This document shows, piece after piece, positions 45,773-56,657 of a DNA stretch of 64,000 nucleotides (position 1 is its first letter; every line of letters starts with the position of its first letter). The notes beneath the pieces are model-generated. The model had not been told where the DNA came from. It saw only the letters and a list, made by a program, of their open reading frames with translations, and ran no database searches. Source of the DNA: Acidimicrobiales bacterium (GTDB lineage: Bacteria; Actinomycetota; Acidimicrobiia; Acidimicrobiales; Acidimicrobilacustridaceae); the NCBI GenBank assembly GCA_025455885.1, contig JALOLR010000012.1, positions 1 to 64,000 of the forward strand, read 5' to 3'. The translations under genes were made by a program, and so were the position numbers.

Positions 45773-46802
45773 GCGGCAGGTCGAGCGAGCTCACCAGCCC
45801 CGGCGCCGCGGCGACCACGGCGGGGACGGCGTTCACGGTCCGCATGGTGGTCGCCACCATCCCCTGGTCGGAGAAGGTCTCGGTGGTCCCCATCATCAGC
45901 TCGCAGACCGAGTCGGGTTCGCCGTCGATCGTGATCCGGTAGGTGCCGTTGCGGTCGGCCGCCGGCCACTCCGGGGCGAGGTCGGCGGCCATGCGGTTCA
46001 CGTGCTCGATCACGATGGCGTCGCGGCCGTCCACCACCCCGATGGTCTCGAACCGGATGGCGCCGACCGTCCCCGCCTCGATCGTGCCGCAGGCCACCTC
46101 GAGGCGGCGGGGGGTGAGGGACCGTTCGAAGGTCTCGCGGATCTCGTCGAGCTCGACCTCGAGGGCGTCGGCGACCATGCGCACCGGCGGTCCCCACGTG
46201 CCGAGCTGGGCGCCCCTGGTGGCCATGAGAGGGGTGTGGTCGAGCTCGTGGCCGAACCCCATGACCTCACGCATCATGAACTCGACCGGGTACTCGTCGT
46301 AGCTGAAGAACTCCTGGACCCGCACCGAGGTGATGCGGGTCGACATCGTCAGCAACGTCAGCACGAGCTGGTCGGCGGCGAAGCCGGGTTCGATGCCCGA
46401 CGCGTAGAGCGACGCCCCACCCTCGGCCGCCGCTGCGCCGAGCCGGTCGCGTGTGGCCGGCGCCGCGGCCGGCGGGTAGACGAGGCCGGGCGAGGACACC
46501 GTGACGACGTTGATGCCGGCGCGCAGGAGGCGTTCGTAGTCGGGCACGGCGACGGCATCCAGCTCGGGACCGCTCGCCGTGTACACGACGCAGTCCGGGC
46601 GGGCGGCGACCAGCGCGTCGGCGTCACCGGTGGCGGCGATCCCGACGGGGTCGATGCCGGCGAGGGTGCCTGCGTCGACGCCCGCCTTGGCCTCGGAGTG
46701 GACCCACACCCCGGTCAGCTCCAGGTCGTGGCGCCGCGCGATCGCCGGGATGGCGAGCGAGCCCACCCCTCCGGTCCCCCACACCTGCACATCCAGCGTC
46801 AT
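45747..46802 (-). CDS. Dihydrodipicolinate-reductase-like NAD(P)-binding oxidoreductase
   Basis: 351 residues. The N-terminal Rossmann loop reads [33 protein letters not shown] and [20 protein letters not shown] match the DapB-like/2,4-diaminopentanoate dehydrogenase group common in actinobacteria. This is not the lysine-pathway DapB (about 250 residues), and its substrate is unknown. ATG 46802 is preferred; the frame upstream is open but not protein-like. It is divergent from the aldolase gene across a 197-bp gap, in which only weak promoter-like sequence (TACAGACT, near 46908) was seen. Confidence 0.75.
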   Translation of the reverse strand: MTLDVQVWGTGGVGSLAIPAIARRHDLELTGVWVHSEAKAGVDAGTLAGIDPVGIAATGDADALVAARPDCVVYTASGPELDAVAVPDYERLLRAGINVVTVSSPGLVYPPAAAPATRDRLGAAAAEGGASLYASGIEPGFAADQLVLTLLTMSTRITSVRVQEFFSYDEYPVEFMMREVMGFGHELDHTPLMATRGAQLGTWGPPVRMVADALEVELDEIRETFERSLTPRRLEVACGTIEAGTVGAIRFETIGVVDGRDAIVIEHVNRMAADLAPEWPAADRNGTYRITIDGEPDSVCELMMGTTETFSDQGMVATTMRTVNAVPAVVAAAPGLVSSLDLPLTLPRQAF

Positions 46803-46999
46803 GTCGCCCCCTCGTCGATGCCCCCCGGCGTCCCGATCCGCCCCAGCCTGCACGTCCTCCCGGCGGGGTGCCACTCCCTGCTGGAGGAGCGGGCCGTCCA
46901 GGTGGTACAGACTGGGGGAGCGGGGCCGTGCGGGTCCCGACCGCGGCACCGGCGTCGCCGGCAGGCGGGCGTCAACCTCGACCAGACGGGATCCCCCTC

Positions 47000-47887
47000 G
47001 TGAACGATGCTCAGTTCCAGAAGGTCAAGTCCGCCGACGGCTTCATCGCCGCCCTCGACCAGAGCGGGGGGAGCACCCCCAAGGCGCTGAAGTTGTACGG
47101 GCTCGACGAGTCCGCCTACGGCAACGAGGCGGAGATGTTCGACCGGATCCACGAGATGCGCAGCCGCATCATCACCAGCCCGTCGTTCTCCGGCGACCGG
47201 ATCCTCGGGGCGATCCTGTTCGACATGACGATGGAGCGCGAGATCGCCGGCAAGGGCACCGCCGAGTTCCTCTGGGAGGACAAGGGCGTGGTGCCGTTCC
47301 TGAAGGTCGACAAGGGCCTGGCCGACGAGGCCGACGGCGCGCAGGTCATGAAGCCGATCCCCGACCTCGACGACCAGCTCAGCCGGGCCAACGGCCACGG
47401 CGTGTTCGGCACCAAGATGCGCTCGGTCATCAAGCTGGCCGACCCGGCGGGGGTCGACGCCGTGGTGAGCCAGCAGTTCGAGATCGGGGCGACGATCCTC
47501 GACGCCGGCCTGGTCCCGATCATCGAGCCCGAGGTCGACATCAACAGCCCCGAGAAGGGCGGTGCCGAGGAGCTGTTGAAGGCGGCCATCCTCGCCGAGC
47601 TCGACGCCGTGGGCGCCGACCGCCACGTGATGTTGAAGCTCACCCTCCCCGAGGTCGACGGGTTCTACACCGATCTCGTCGAGCACCCCAAGGTGCTGCG
47701 CGTGGTGGCGCTCTCGGGCGGCTACACGCGGGAGGACGCCAATGCCCGCCTCGCCCGGAACCACGGTGTGGTGGCCAGCTTCTCGAGGGCGCTCACCGAG
47801 GGCCTGACCGCCCAGCAGAGCGACGCCGAGTTCGACGCCGCCCTCGACGCGGCGATCGCCAGCATCTACGCGGCGTCCATCACCTGA
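47000..47887 (+). CDS. fda: Class I fructose-bisphosphate aldolase
   Basis: 295-residue Schiff-base aldolase of the compact bacterial type. [20 protein letters not shown] near the N terminus, [40 protein letters not shown] and [14 protein letters not shown] (Schiff-base region) are diagnostic. It cleaves fructose 1,6-bisphosphate in glycolysis, or forms it in gluconeogenesis. GTG 47000 gives the standard length. Most actinobacteria use class II enzymes, so this may be a second aldolase; that cannot be checked here. Confidence 0.92.
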   Translation: MNDAQFQKVKSADGFIAALDQSGGSTPKALKLYGLDESAYGNEAEMFDRIHEMRSRIITSPSFSGDRILGAILFDMTMEREIAGKGTAEFLWEDKGVVPFLKVDKGLADEADGAQVMKPIPDLDDQLSRANGHGVFGTKMRSVIKLADPAGVDAVVSQQFEIGATILDAGLVPIIEPEVDINSPEKGGAEELLKAAILAELDAVGADRHVMLKLTLPEVDGFYTDLVEHPKVLRVVALSGGYTREDANARLARNHGVVASFSRALTEGLTAQQSDAEFDAALDAAIASIYAASIT

Positions 47888-47905
47888 CCCTCCCTCCCCG
47901 AGCCG

Positions 47906-47911
47906 TAGGGT
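47906..47911 (+). promoter_or_regulatory. -10 element (TAGGGT) of the DUF1275 gene
   Basis: TAGGGT ends 7 nt before GTG 47919, the leaderless arrangement. Confidence 0.45.
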
Positions 47912-47918
47912 CGCCGGG

Positions 47919-48650
47919 GTGCCGTCCGCGTCGCCGTCGCCGCTGAGCGGGAGCCTCGCCTTCGCGGCGATCCTCGCCGCAGTGGCCGGGTTCGTCGACG
48001 CCCACGGCTTCGTGAACGTCGCCCCGGTCTTCGTGGCGAACATGAGCGGCAACCTCGTCCTGCTCGGCATCGCCGCAGGGGAGGGCGCATGGGGGGTGGT
48101 GGCCCGCCACGGCACCGCGATCGCGGCGTTCGTGGTGGGCGTCGCGGTGGCCAACTTGGTCCACGAGCGGCGTCGACGGGGTGGTCGCGAGCTGCGTCCC
48201 GATCTGCTCTTCGTGGTCGAGGCGGTGCTCCTCCTGGCCGTCACGGGGTGGCTCGCCCGGTTCGGCGGTGACGGGGGGAACCTCGTCGTCGAGCCGGTGG
48301 TGGTGGGTGGCGCCCTGGCCATGGGCCTGCAGACCGCGGCGTTGCTGCGGGTGGGGTCGGTGGCGGTGGCCACCACCTACGAGTCGGGCGCGGTGGCCCG
48401 CGTGGGGGAGGGTCTGGGGAGGTCGGTGGGTTCGCCCGACGCCGCCGCCCGCCGCCACACGGTCGCCGTCCTCGCCGTCGTCCTCGCCGGCTACGTCGCC
48501 GGTGCGGCCCTGGCGGCATGGGCGGGCGCGGCGCCGGCCTGGCTGCTGCTCCCGGTCGGTGTCCTGGTGGTCTCGGCCGCCGACCTTCACCGGCGGGTCC
48601 GCTCGGCGCGGGTGCCCGGGCCGACCGCGGCCGGCTCAGAGCGGCGGTAG
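47919..48650 (+). CDS. DUF1275 (YoaK-like) membrane protein
   Basis: 243 residues with about six membrane helices. The family signature AAVAGFVDAHGFVNVAPVFV and ANMSGNLVLLGIAAGEG occupies the first 50 residues; LAMGLQTAALLRVGSVAVAT lies in the second half. DUF1275 proteins are integral membrane proteins of unknown function. GTG start with a -10 element 7 nt upstream. The last 15 bp overlap the convergent LigD polymerase gene. Confidence 0.85.
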   Translation: MPSASPSPLSGSLAFAAILAAVAGFVDAHGFVNVAPVFVANMSGNLVLLGIAAGEGAWGVVARHGTAIAAFVVGVAVANLVHERRRRGGRELRPDLLFVVEAVLLLAVTGWLARFGGDGGNLVVEPVVVGGALAMGLQTAALLRVGSVAVATTYESGAVARVGEGLGRSVGSPDAAARRHTVAVLAVVLAGYVAGAALAAWAGAAPAWLLLPVGVLVVSAADLHRRVRSARVPGPTAAGSERR

Positions 48651-49601
48651 CTCCTGGGGGAGGCCGACGAGCGGGGCGAGCGGGTCGCCCACGACGTCCA
48701 GGCGCTCTCGGGCGACGGCGACCGTCCACCGGTCCGGCGTGAGCTCCGGGTCGTCGAGCTCGTCCCAGGTGATCGGCACCGAGACGGGTGCGCCGATCGC
48801 CGCCCGGGTGCTCCACGGCGCGACCAGCGTCTTGTTGACGGCGTTCTGCGTGTAGTCGAGCCGGGCCCGCCCGCCCCGCTCGCGCGTGCTCCACTTCCAG
48901 CTCACCAGCTCGGGCACGGTGGCGCCGACGGCCCGCGACAGCGACTCCACCCAGTCACGCGTCTCGTCGAAGGCGTATCGGGGCGCCACCGGGACCCAGA
49001 TCTGGATGCCTCGGCGCCCGGTCACCTTGGCCCCGGCCCGCACGCCCAGGTGATCGAGGGCGGTCCGGTGCAGTCGGGCGAGCACGAGGAGGTCGTCGAA
49101 GGACGTGGCGGACCCGGGGTCGAGGTCGATCATCGCCCAGGTGGGGCGGTCGGGGTGCGACGCCGTCGACGTCCACGGGTGGAGCTCGACGGCGCCGTAG
49201 TTCGCCATCCACGCCATGGCCGCGGGGCTGTCGATCACGAAGTACCACCGGGTGTCGCCCGACCGGGCGCCGTCGTGGTGCCAGCGGGTGAGCCACTCCG
49301 GGGCGTGGTCGGGGACCGCCTTGTGCCAGAAGCCGGGCTCGGTCACCCCGGCCGGGAACCGGTGCAGGTTGACGGGCCGGTCGTGCAGGTAGCGCAACGC
49401 CCACGGGGACACGGTGGTGAACCAGCGGACGAGGTCGCGCTTCGTGACGTCGGCGCCGCCTTCGCGCCCCGGGAACAGGACCTTGTCGAGGTTGGTCAGC
49501 TTCAGGGTCGTGCCCTGCAGCTCCCACGTCCCGTTCGTGCCGAGCGCGTCGAGCGCGGCGAACTCGTCGGCCGTCGGTGCTTCCCACGGCGGTCCGGTCA
49601 C
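48636..49601 (-). CDS. Stand-alone LigD-type DNA polymerase/primase domain
   Basis: 321-residue archaeo-eukaryotic primase-like polymerase of the LigD-Pol family, used in non-homologous end joining. Motifs: LTNLDKVLFPG, VNLHRFPAGVTEPGFWHKAV, the catalytic TWAMIDLDPG (two Asp), ELHPWTSTASHPDRPTW, and VTGRRGIQIWVPV. Neither Ku nor an ATP-dependent ligase or nuclease domain is encoded beside it. Mycobacteria also have separate Pol proteins (PolD1/PolD2). The ATGA-like overlap with the downstream antiporter gene on the same strand (49598-49601) suggests cotranscription. Confidence 0.9.
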   Translation of the reverse strand: MTGPPWEAPTADEFAALDALGTNGTWELQGTTLKLTNLDKVLFPGREGGADVTKRDLVRWFTTVSPWALRYLHDRPVNLHRFPAGVTEPGFWHKAVPDHAPEWLTRWHHDGARSGDTRWYFVIDSPAAMAWMANYGAVELHPWTSTASHPDRPTWAMIDLDPGSATSFDDLLVLARLHRTALDHLGVRAGAKVTGRRGIQIWVPVAPRYAFDETRDWVESLSRAVGATVPELVSWKWSTRERGGRARLDYTQNAVNKTLVAPWSTRAAIGAPVSVPITWDELDDPELTPDRWTVAVARERLDVVGDPLAPLVGLPQELPPL

Positions 49602-50881
49602 CCCGCGTCCTCGTCGGCCGGGTTGCGGCGTTCTGCGTCGGCGGCGGCGGCCGCGGCCGCCGCCCGGGCCGTGGCCCGCCGGGTGCGTCGCGCCAGGACG
49701 CGCGACGCCGCGGGATCGGCGAAGCGGGTGAGGAGCGGACCGGCCACGGCCAGGACGAGCACGTAGCTGGTGGCCAGCGCGGCCAACCCGTCCTGGACCG
49801 CCGATGCGGTGGCCAGTCCGGCGATCACGATGGAGAACTCACCCCGGGCGACGAGCACGGTGCCGGCTCGGATCTGGCCACGCGCCGCCACGCCCGCCCG
49901 ACGGGCGGCCCAGGCGCCGGTCACCGTCTTCGTGACGGCGGTCAGCACGGCCAGCCCGATCGCCACGGGCAGCGCGTCGACGATCTCCCCGGGTTCGATC
50001 GTGAACGTGAAGACGACGAAGAACACGCCCGCGAAGAGGTCTCGCAGGGGCGCGAGGACGGTGCTGCCGGTGCGCGCCGCCGCCCCCGACACCGCGATGC
50101 CGACGAGGAAGGCGCCGACGGCGGCCGACACGTTGAGCAGCTCGGCGGCGCCGGCGACCACGAGAGCGAGGCCCAGCAGGCTCCAGAGGAGGACCTCGTC
50201 GGAGCGGCTGAAGACGACTCGGCCGAGGAGGTGCTCGTGGCGCACGGCGAGGAACAGGGTGAGGCCCACCACGGCGACCGCCACGACGACGGACACCGCG
50301 ACACCGGCCAGGGCCCCCCCGATGGCCAGGCCGGTCACGATCGGCAGGTAGAGGGCCATCACCAGGTCCTCGATCACGAGGACGGCCAGGACCGACGGCG
50401 TCTCCCGGTTGCCCATGCGTCCGAGGTCGTTCAACAGCTTGGCCACGATCCCCGACGAGGAGATGTAGGTGATCCCCCCGAGGAAGACCGCGCCGAGCAG
50501 CGACCATCCGAGGAGCAGCCCGACCACCACCCCGGGCGTGGCGTTCAGGACGAGGTCCACCACCCCGGCGCGAGCGGAGCTGCGCAACGAGCCGACCAGC
50601 TCGTCGGGGGTGTACTCGAGTCCGAGCAGCAGGAGGAGCAGGACGATCCCGATCTGGGAGCCCACCTCCAGGAACTCGTCGGTGACGGTGAGGTCGAACG
50701 GTCCGCCGTCGCGGAGCACCAGCCCGACGAGCAGGAACGCGGGGATGGCCGACAGGCCCAGGCGGGAGGCGCCGCGGCTCAGCGCGGCGAGGACGAGGAA
50801 CACGAGCCCCAGCTCCAGCAGGATCCGGGCGGTCTCGCCGCCGGTGGCGGCCAGGACCGTCGTGGCCGCGTGCGCGGTCAC
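49598..50881 (-). CDS. KefB-type cation:proton antiporter (CPA2)
   Basis: 427-residue, 12-13-helix exchanger. Signature segments: AIPAFLLVGLVLRDGGPFDL, GIVLLLLLLGLEYTPDEL, ISSSGIVAKLLNDLG, LVIEDLVMALYLPIV and VGAFLVGIAVSG. A short Ala/Arg-rich cytosolic tail follows; the RCK/TrkA-N domain of KefB is absent. A separate RCK_C gene precedes it by 5 bp, so the pair resembles KhtU-KhtT or CpaA-type K+/H+ antiport systems in which the regulatory subunit is a separate protein. GTG 50881 was chosen over upstream starts that lie within the RCK gene. Confidence 0.9.
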   Translation of the reverse strand: MTAHAATTVLAATGGETARILLELGLVFLVLAALSRGASRLGLSAIPAFLLVGLVLRDGGPFDLTVTDEFLEVGSQIGIVLLLLLLGLEYTPDELVGSLRSSARAGVVDLVLNATPGVVVGLLLGWSLLGAVFLGGITYISSSGIVAKLLNDLGRMGNRETPSVLAVLVIEDLVMALYLPIVTGLAIGGALAGVAVSVVVAVAVVGLTLFLAVRHEHLLGRVVFSRSDEVLLWSLLGLALVVAGAAELLNVSAAVGAFLVGIAVSGAAARTGSTVLAPLRDLFAGVFFVVFTFTIEPGEIVDALPVAIGLAVLTAVTKTVTGAWAARRAGVAARGQIRAGTVLVARGEFSIVIAGLATASAVQDGLAALATSYVLVLAVAGPLLTRFADPAASRVLARRTRRATARAAAAAAAADAERRNPADEDAG

Positions 50882-50886
50882 GGGGT

Positions 50887-51363
50887 TCAGGTCCCCAGCA
50901 GGTCGCCGGCGGCGGCGATGCCGTCCCTCGTGCCGACGAGCACCACCGTGTCGCCGCCCTGGAGCACGTCGTCGGGTCCCGGGGCGGGGACGGCGGTCCC
51001 GTCCCGGATGATGGCGATGACCGACGAGCCGGTGGTGGTGCGCATGGCGGTGTCGGCGATGCTCTTCGGGGTGAAGGCGGGTCCGAGCGGGACCCAGTCG
51101 ATGAACAGCCCCTCGATCTCCGCCGAGAGCTCGGCGAGCTGGGTGGTGACCGTCGTGCCCCCGAGGAGCTCGGCCACCGCGGAGCCCTCGGCGGCGGTGA
51201 GCTCGATCCGGCAGGCCACGGCGTCGGGGTCGTCGTCGTCGTAGACGACCACTTCGCGGCGGCCCGAGTGGCGGGAGATCACACCGACGTGGTCGCCGCT
51301 CTCGGAGGTGAAGTCGAACTCGATGCCGACGCCGGGGAGCTTGGTCTCGCGGATCTCGGGCAT
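50887..51363 (-). CDS. RCK_C (TrkA-C) regulatory subunit of a K+/H+ antiporter
   Basis: 158 residues. The C-terminal half is a TrkA-C fold (GSSVIAIIRDGTAVPAPGPD, DVLQGGDTVVLVGTRDGI). The N-terminal half (IEFDFTSESGDHVGVISRHS) is like KhtT, which gates the KhtU antiporter in response to nucleotides and pH. It is immediately upstream of the KefB-type gene on the same strand. ATG 51363 is divergent from the ABC exporter. Confidence 0.88.
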   Translation of the reverse strand: MPEIRETKLPGVGIEFDFTSESGDHVGVISRHSGRREVVVYDDDDPDAVACRIELTAAEGSAVAELLGGTTVTTQLAELSAEIEGLFIDWVPLGPAFTPKSIADTAMRTTTGSSVIAIIRDGTAVPAPGPDDVLQGGDTVVLVGTRDGIAAAGDLLGT

Positions 51364-51424
51364 CCCCCATTGTGGGTCACGGTGGCGCCGCGACGCTCCC
51401 CGCCGCCCGGGGAGGGGCGGTCGT

Positions 51425-51430
51425 TAGCCT
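51425..51430 (+). promoter_or_regulatory. -10 element (TAGCCT) of the ABC exporter
   Basis: TAGCCT ends 7 nt before GTG 51438. The intervening CCAGGAG would be too close to act as a normal ribosome site, so a leaderless start fits best. Confidence 0.45.
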
Positions 51431-51437
51431 CCAGGAG

Positions 51438-54400
51438 GTGATCGATCGGCCGGTGCCCGAGCCTGCGGCCACCGGGGGGTGGATCCGGCGGCTCGCCCCG
51501 TTCCTGGGGGCTCACCGGCGCAACGTGGTCGTGGCGCTGGGCGCTTCCGTCGTCGGACAGGGGCTGATGGCCGTCGCGCCGCTCCTGCAGAAGGTCGTGG
51601 TCGACGACGGCCTGGTGGGGCGCACCCGTCCGGTGGCGCCGTGGTTGGCGGCGTTGGCCGTCGTCGGTGTGGTGTCCTTCGGGGCGGCGGTCGTGCGCCG
51701 GTGGGTGGGCGGCCGGGTCAGCCTCGACGTGCAGTACGACCTGCGCAACGCCATCTACGAGCGACTGCAACGCCTCGACTTCGCCGGCCACGACCAGCTC
51801 CGGACGGGCCAGCTCGTGTCCCGGGCCTCCTCGGACCTCGGACTCATCCAGGGCCTGCTGGCCTTCCTGCCCATCATGTTGGGCAACCTCGTGATGGTCG
51901 CGTTGGCCCTCGTCATCATGACGGTCCTCTCCCCGGCGCTCACGCTCGTCGTCGTGGTCGCCCTCCCGTTGCTCGGGTTCGTGGCGCTGCGGCTCCGGCG
52001 GAAGGTCTTCCCGGCGACCTGGGACGCGCAGCAGCGCATGGGCGAGGTGGCCGGCGTCGTCGACGAGGCGGTCAGCGGGGTTCGGGTCGTGAAGGGGTTC
52101 GGCCAGGAGGACCGTGAGCTGGCCCACCTGGCCGAGACCGCCGAGGGCCTCTACGCCGCACGGGTCAGGCTGGTGCGCCTCCAGGCGAGGTTCACCTCGA
52201 CGATGCAGGCCATCCCGGCGCTGGCCCAGGTGGCGGTCCTCGCCCTGGGTGGGTGGATGGCGATCGAGGGCAACCTGACCCTCGGCACCTTCCTGGCCTT
52301 CTCGGCCTACCTGGTGCAGCTCGTCGCCCCCGTGCGGATGCTGGCGGGGCTCTTCACGGTCGGCCAGCAGGCGCGGGCGGGTGCCGAGCGGATCCTCGAC
52401 GTCCTCGACGCCAACGCCGTCGTCGTCGAGGCACCCGGGGCCGTCGACCTGCCCGACGCCGTGGGCGAGGTGCGCTTCGAGGACGTCCGGTTCGGCTACA
52501 CCCGCAGCCAACCGGTGCTCGACGGGCTCGACCTGCGCGTGCGCCCGGGAGAGGTCGTGGCCCTCGTCGGCACCAGTGGGTCGGGGAAGTCCACGATCAC
52601 CGCGTTGCTGCCCCGGTTCTACGACGTCGCCGCCGGCCGGGTGACGCTCGACGGACACGACGTCCGCGACCTCACGCTCGACTCCCTCCGCCGTCAGGTG
52701 GGCGTCGTGTTCGAGGACGCCTTCCTCTTCTCCGACACGGTGCGGGCGAACATCGCCTACGGGCGGCCGGAGGCGACCGACGCCGAGGTCGTGGCGGCGG
52801 CGGCCGCCGCCGGGGCCGCCGGGTTCGTGGCGGCGCTCCCCGACGGCTACGACACGTTGGTCGGCGAGCGCGGTCTGTCGCTCTCGGGCGGGCAGCGCCA
52901 ACGCCTGGCCTTGGCCCGCGCCATCCTCACGGACCCGCGGGTCCTCGTGCTCGACGACGCCACCTCGGCGGTCGACGTGACCACCGAGGAGGCCATCCAC
53001 GCCACCCTCCGGCGACTCATGCGGGACCGGACCACGATCCTCATCGCCCATCGGCGCTCCACGCTGCGCCTGGCCCACCGGATCGTGGTCCTCGACGCGG
53101 GGCGGGCGGTGGCCGACGGCACCCACGAGGAGCTGATCGCCACCAGTGCCGTCTACCGCGACCTGTTCTCCGGTCCCGACGACGAGGTGGAGGGTCTCGG
53201 TCCCCTCGCCGACGACGTCGTCGACGAGGAACGCCGCGAGGAGCTGCTCGCCGTGGCGGTGACCGAGGCGGCGTGGCCGGTGGACGCGCTCGACGGGCAA
53301 CCGCGGGCCTCGGCGATCGTCGACGGTCCGGCCCGCAACCCAGGTCCCGGTGGCGGGCAGATGGCGTCGATGGCGCTGAGCGCCACACCGGACATGCTGG
53401 CCGCGCTCGACCGGCTCCCGCCCGCCGACGACACCCCCGGCGTCGACGTCGCGGCGGTGACCGCCGACGATCCCGGGCCGTTCCGGATCCGCCGGTTCGT
53501 CCGACCGTGGGTGCTCGGCCTGGCCGTCGGGCTGGGTCTCGTCGTGCTCGACACGGTGCTCACGCTGCTCGGACCGGTGTTCGTCAGCCGGGGCATCGAC
53601 GACGGCATCACCCCGGGCGACCCGGCGGCGCTCTGGCTCGCCGTCGGGCTCTTCCTCGCCGCGGTCGTGACCGACTGGGGCGTGGTCTGGGCCTACACCG
53701 CGGTCACGGGACGCACCGCCGAGCGGATGCTCTATGCGCTCCGTCTCAAGATCTTCGGCCACCTCCAGCGGATGTCGCTGCACTACTACGACGACGAGCT
53801 CGACGGCCGGCTCATGACCCGTATGACGACCGACGTCGAGGCGCTGTCCCAGCTCGTGCAGACCGGGCTCGTCAACGCCGTCGTCGGCGTGTTCACGTGC
53901 GTCGGGGTCTTCGTGTTCCTCGTCGTCCTGTCGCCTCCGCTGGCGCTCGCCGCGGCCACGGTCCTCCCGCCGCTGGTGGTGGCGACGTGGTGGTACCGGC
54001 GCCGGTCCTCGGCGTCCTACGAGAAGGCCCGGGAGGCGATCGCCGACGTGAACGCCAACCTCCAGGAGAGCCTGTCGGGGGTGCGGGTCGCGCAGGCCTA
54101 CTCCCGCGAGGACCGCAACATCACGGGGTTCCGCTCGGTCAACCGGCGCTACCTCGAGCACCGGGTCGGCGCGCAGCGCCTGGTCGCCCTGTACTTCCCC
54201 TTCATCCTGCTGCTCTCCGACCTCGGCGCGGTGGTGGTGCTCGGCGCCGGGTCGGTGCTCGAGCAGGAGGGTGTGGTGACGACCGGCGTCGTCATCGCGT
54301 TCCTGCTCTACCTCAACCAGTTCTTCTCCCCGCTCCAGCAGCTCTCCCAGGTCCTCGACACCTGGCAGCAGGCCTCGGCGTCGGTGGTCAAGATCGAGGA

Positions 54401-55265
54401 GCTGTTGGCCACCCCGTCGAGCACGCCACCCCCCGCCCGACCGGTCGACCCGGGGCGCCTCCGCGGCGAGATCCGGCTGCAGGACGTCCACTTCCGCTAC
54501 GAGCCGGTCACCGGGGGCGGCGGTGCCGGCCGCGCCGAGACGACCGAGGCCCTGTCCGGTGTCGACCTGCACGTCCGCGCCGGCGAGACGGTGGCCCTGG
54601 TGGGCGAGACCGGCGCCGGGAAGTCGACGATCGTGAAGCTGCTGGCCCGCTTCTACGACCCCACCGGCGGACGGGTGACCGTGGACGGCATCGACCTGCG
54701 TGACATCGACCTCGGCGCCTTCCGGCGTCAACTCGGGGTGGTGCCCCAGGAGGCGTTCCTGTTCACGGGCACGGTGCGCGACAACATCGCCTACGGCCGT
54801 CCGGGCGCCCGCGCGGCCGAGGTGGAGGCCGCCGCCCGGGCCGTCGGGGCCCACGACTTCGTGGCCTCGTTGCCCCAGGGGTACCTCACGCCGGTCAGCG
54901 AGCGGGGCCGGTCGCTGTCGTCGGGCCAGCGCCAGCTCATCGCCCTGGCCCGGGCCCGACTCGTCGATCCGGCGATCCTGCTCCTCGACGAGGCGACCTC
55001 GCAGCTCGACCTGGCCAGCGAGGCCCGGGTCCAGCGGGCCATGACGGCCGCCTCGACGGGACGTACCACCGTGGTGGTGGCCCACCGCCTGCCCACCGCC
55101 CGCCGAGCCGACCGCATCGTGGTGATCGGCGACGGCCGCATCCTCGAGGAGGGGCCCCACGATGTCCTCGTGACCTCCGGGGGTCCCTACGCGGCGATGT
55201 GGGCGGCGTTCGCGGACTCGGCCGACGCTCCGGCCGTCGGCACCGTCGGGGTCCCGACGGCGTGA
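51438..55265 (+). CDS. Single-chain fused ABC exporter (TMD-NBD-TMD-NBD)
   Basis: 1275-residue multidrug/lipid-type exporter; both halves, normally separate genes, are one polypeptide. Half 1: six helices, Walker A GTSGSGKST (378-386), signature LSLSGGQRQRL (482-486), Walker B VLVLDDATSAVD, with Asp507 in place of the catalytic Glu. Half 2: six helices, Walker A GETGAGKST (1056-1063), signature LSSGQ (about 1160) and Walker B LLLDEATSQLD with the normal Glu1185. One degenerate and one consensus ATP site is typical of heterodimeric exporters. An acidic linker of about 130 residues (about 575-700) joins the halves. GTG 51438 is preferred to GTG 51372 because a -10 element lies between them. Confidence 0.93.
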   Translation: MIDRPVPEPAATGGWIRRLAPFLGAHRRNVVVALGASVVGQGLMAVAPLLQKVVVDDGLVGRTRPVAPWLAALAVVGVVSFGAAVVRRWVGGRVSLDVQYDLRNAIYERLQRLDFAGHDQLRTGQLVSRASSDLGLIQGLLAFLPIMLGNLVMVALALVIMTVLSPALTLVVVVALPLLGFVALRLRRKVFPATWDAQQRMGEVAGVVDEAVSGVRVVKGFGQEDRELAHLAETAEGLYAARVRLVRLQARFTSTMQAIPALAQVAVLALGGWMAIEGNLTLGTFLAFSAYLVQLVAPVRMLAGLFTVGQQARAGAERILDVLDANAVVVEAPGAVDLPDAVGEVRFEDVRFGYTRSQPVLDGLDLRVRPGEVVALVGTSGSGKSTITALLPRFYDVAAGRVTLDGHDVRDLTLDSLRRQVGVVFEDAFLFSDTVRANIAYGRPEATDAEVVAAAAAAGAAGFVAALPDGYDTLVGERGLSLSGGQRQRLALARAILTDPRVLVLDDATSAVDVTTEEAIHATLRRLMRDRTTILIAHRRSTLRLAHRIVVLDAGRAVADGTHEELIATSAVYRDLFSGPDDEVEGLGPLADDVVDEERREELLAVAVTEAAWPVDALDGQPRASAIVDGPARNPGPGGGQMASMALSATPDMLAALDRLPPADDTPGVDVAAVTADDPGPFRIRRFVRPWVLGLAVGLGLVVLDTVLTLLGPVFVSRGIDDGITPGDPAALWLAVGLFLAAVVTDWGVVWAYTAVTGRTAERMLYALRLKIFGHLQRMSLHYYDDELDGRLMTRMTTDVEALSQLVQTGLVNAVVGVFTCVGVFVFLVVLSPPLALAAATVLPPLVVATWWYRRRSSASYEKAREAIADVNANLQESLSGVRVAQAYSREDRNITGFRSVNRRYLEHRVGAQRLVALYFPFILLLSDLGAVVVLGAGSVLEQEGVVTTGVVIAFLLYLNQFFSPLQQLSQVLDTWQQASASVVKIEELLATPSSTPPPARPVDPGRLRGEIRLQDVHFRYEPVTGGGGAGRAETTEALSGVDLHVRAGETVALVGETGAGKSTIVKLLARFYDPTGGRVTVDGIDLRDIDLGAFRRQLGVVPQEAFLFTGTVRDNIAYGRPGARAAEVEAAARAVGAHDFVASLPQGYLTPVSERGRSLSSGQRQLIALARARLVDPAILLLDEATSQLDLASEARVQRAMTAASTGRTTVVVAHRLPTARRADRIVVIGDGRILEEGPHDVLVTSGGPYAAMWAAFADSADAPAVGTVGVPTA

Positions 55266-55272
55266 CCGATCG

Positions 55273-56577
<1,305 letters not shown>

Positions 56578-56583
56578 GTCCCG

Positions 56584-56589
56584 AGGCTA
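56584..56589 (-). promoter_or_regulatory. -10 element (TAGCCT) of ino1
   Basis: TAGCCT on the minus strand ends 6 nt before ATG 56577. The expected -35 region falls at about 56607-56612, at the edge of the palindrome described next. Confidence 0.5.
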
Positions 56590-56610
56590 GGGCTTCCTGA
56601 ACGGTTGATC

Positions 56611-56635
56611 TTGTCTGTACAGTGATACTGAACAA
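56611..56635. promoter_or_regulatory. Operator-like imperfect palindrome between ino1 and lysR
   Basis: TTGT at 56611 and ACAA at 56632-56635 bracket an imperfect inverted repeat (arms TTGTCTGTA and TTGTTCAGTA) with CTGTACAG inside. It is AT-rich against a 72% GC background and overlaps the ino1 promoter region 23 bp before the lysR start. A LysR-type site (T-N11-A within a dyad) is the natural reading. Confidence 0.55.
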
Positions 56636-56657
56636 TTGACCCGGCGGGTCCGCCGGG

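Noticed and set aside
51279-55160. Minus-strand frame of about 1290 codons opposite the ABC exporter
   Set aside because: The plus-strand frame carries all ABC motifs; the opposite frame has none and covers the same codons.
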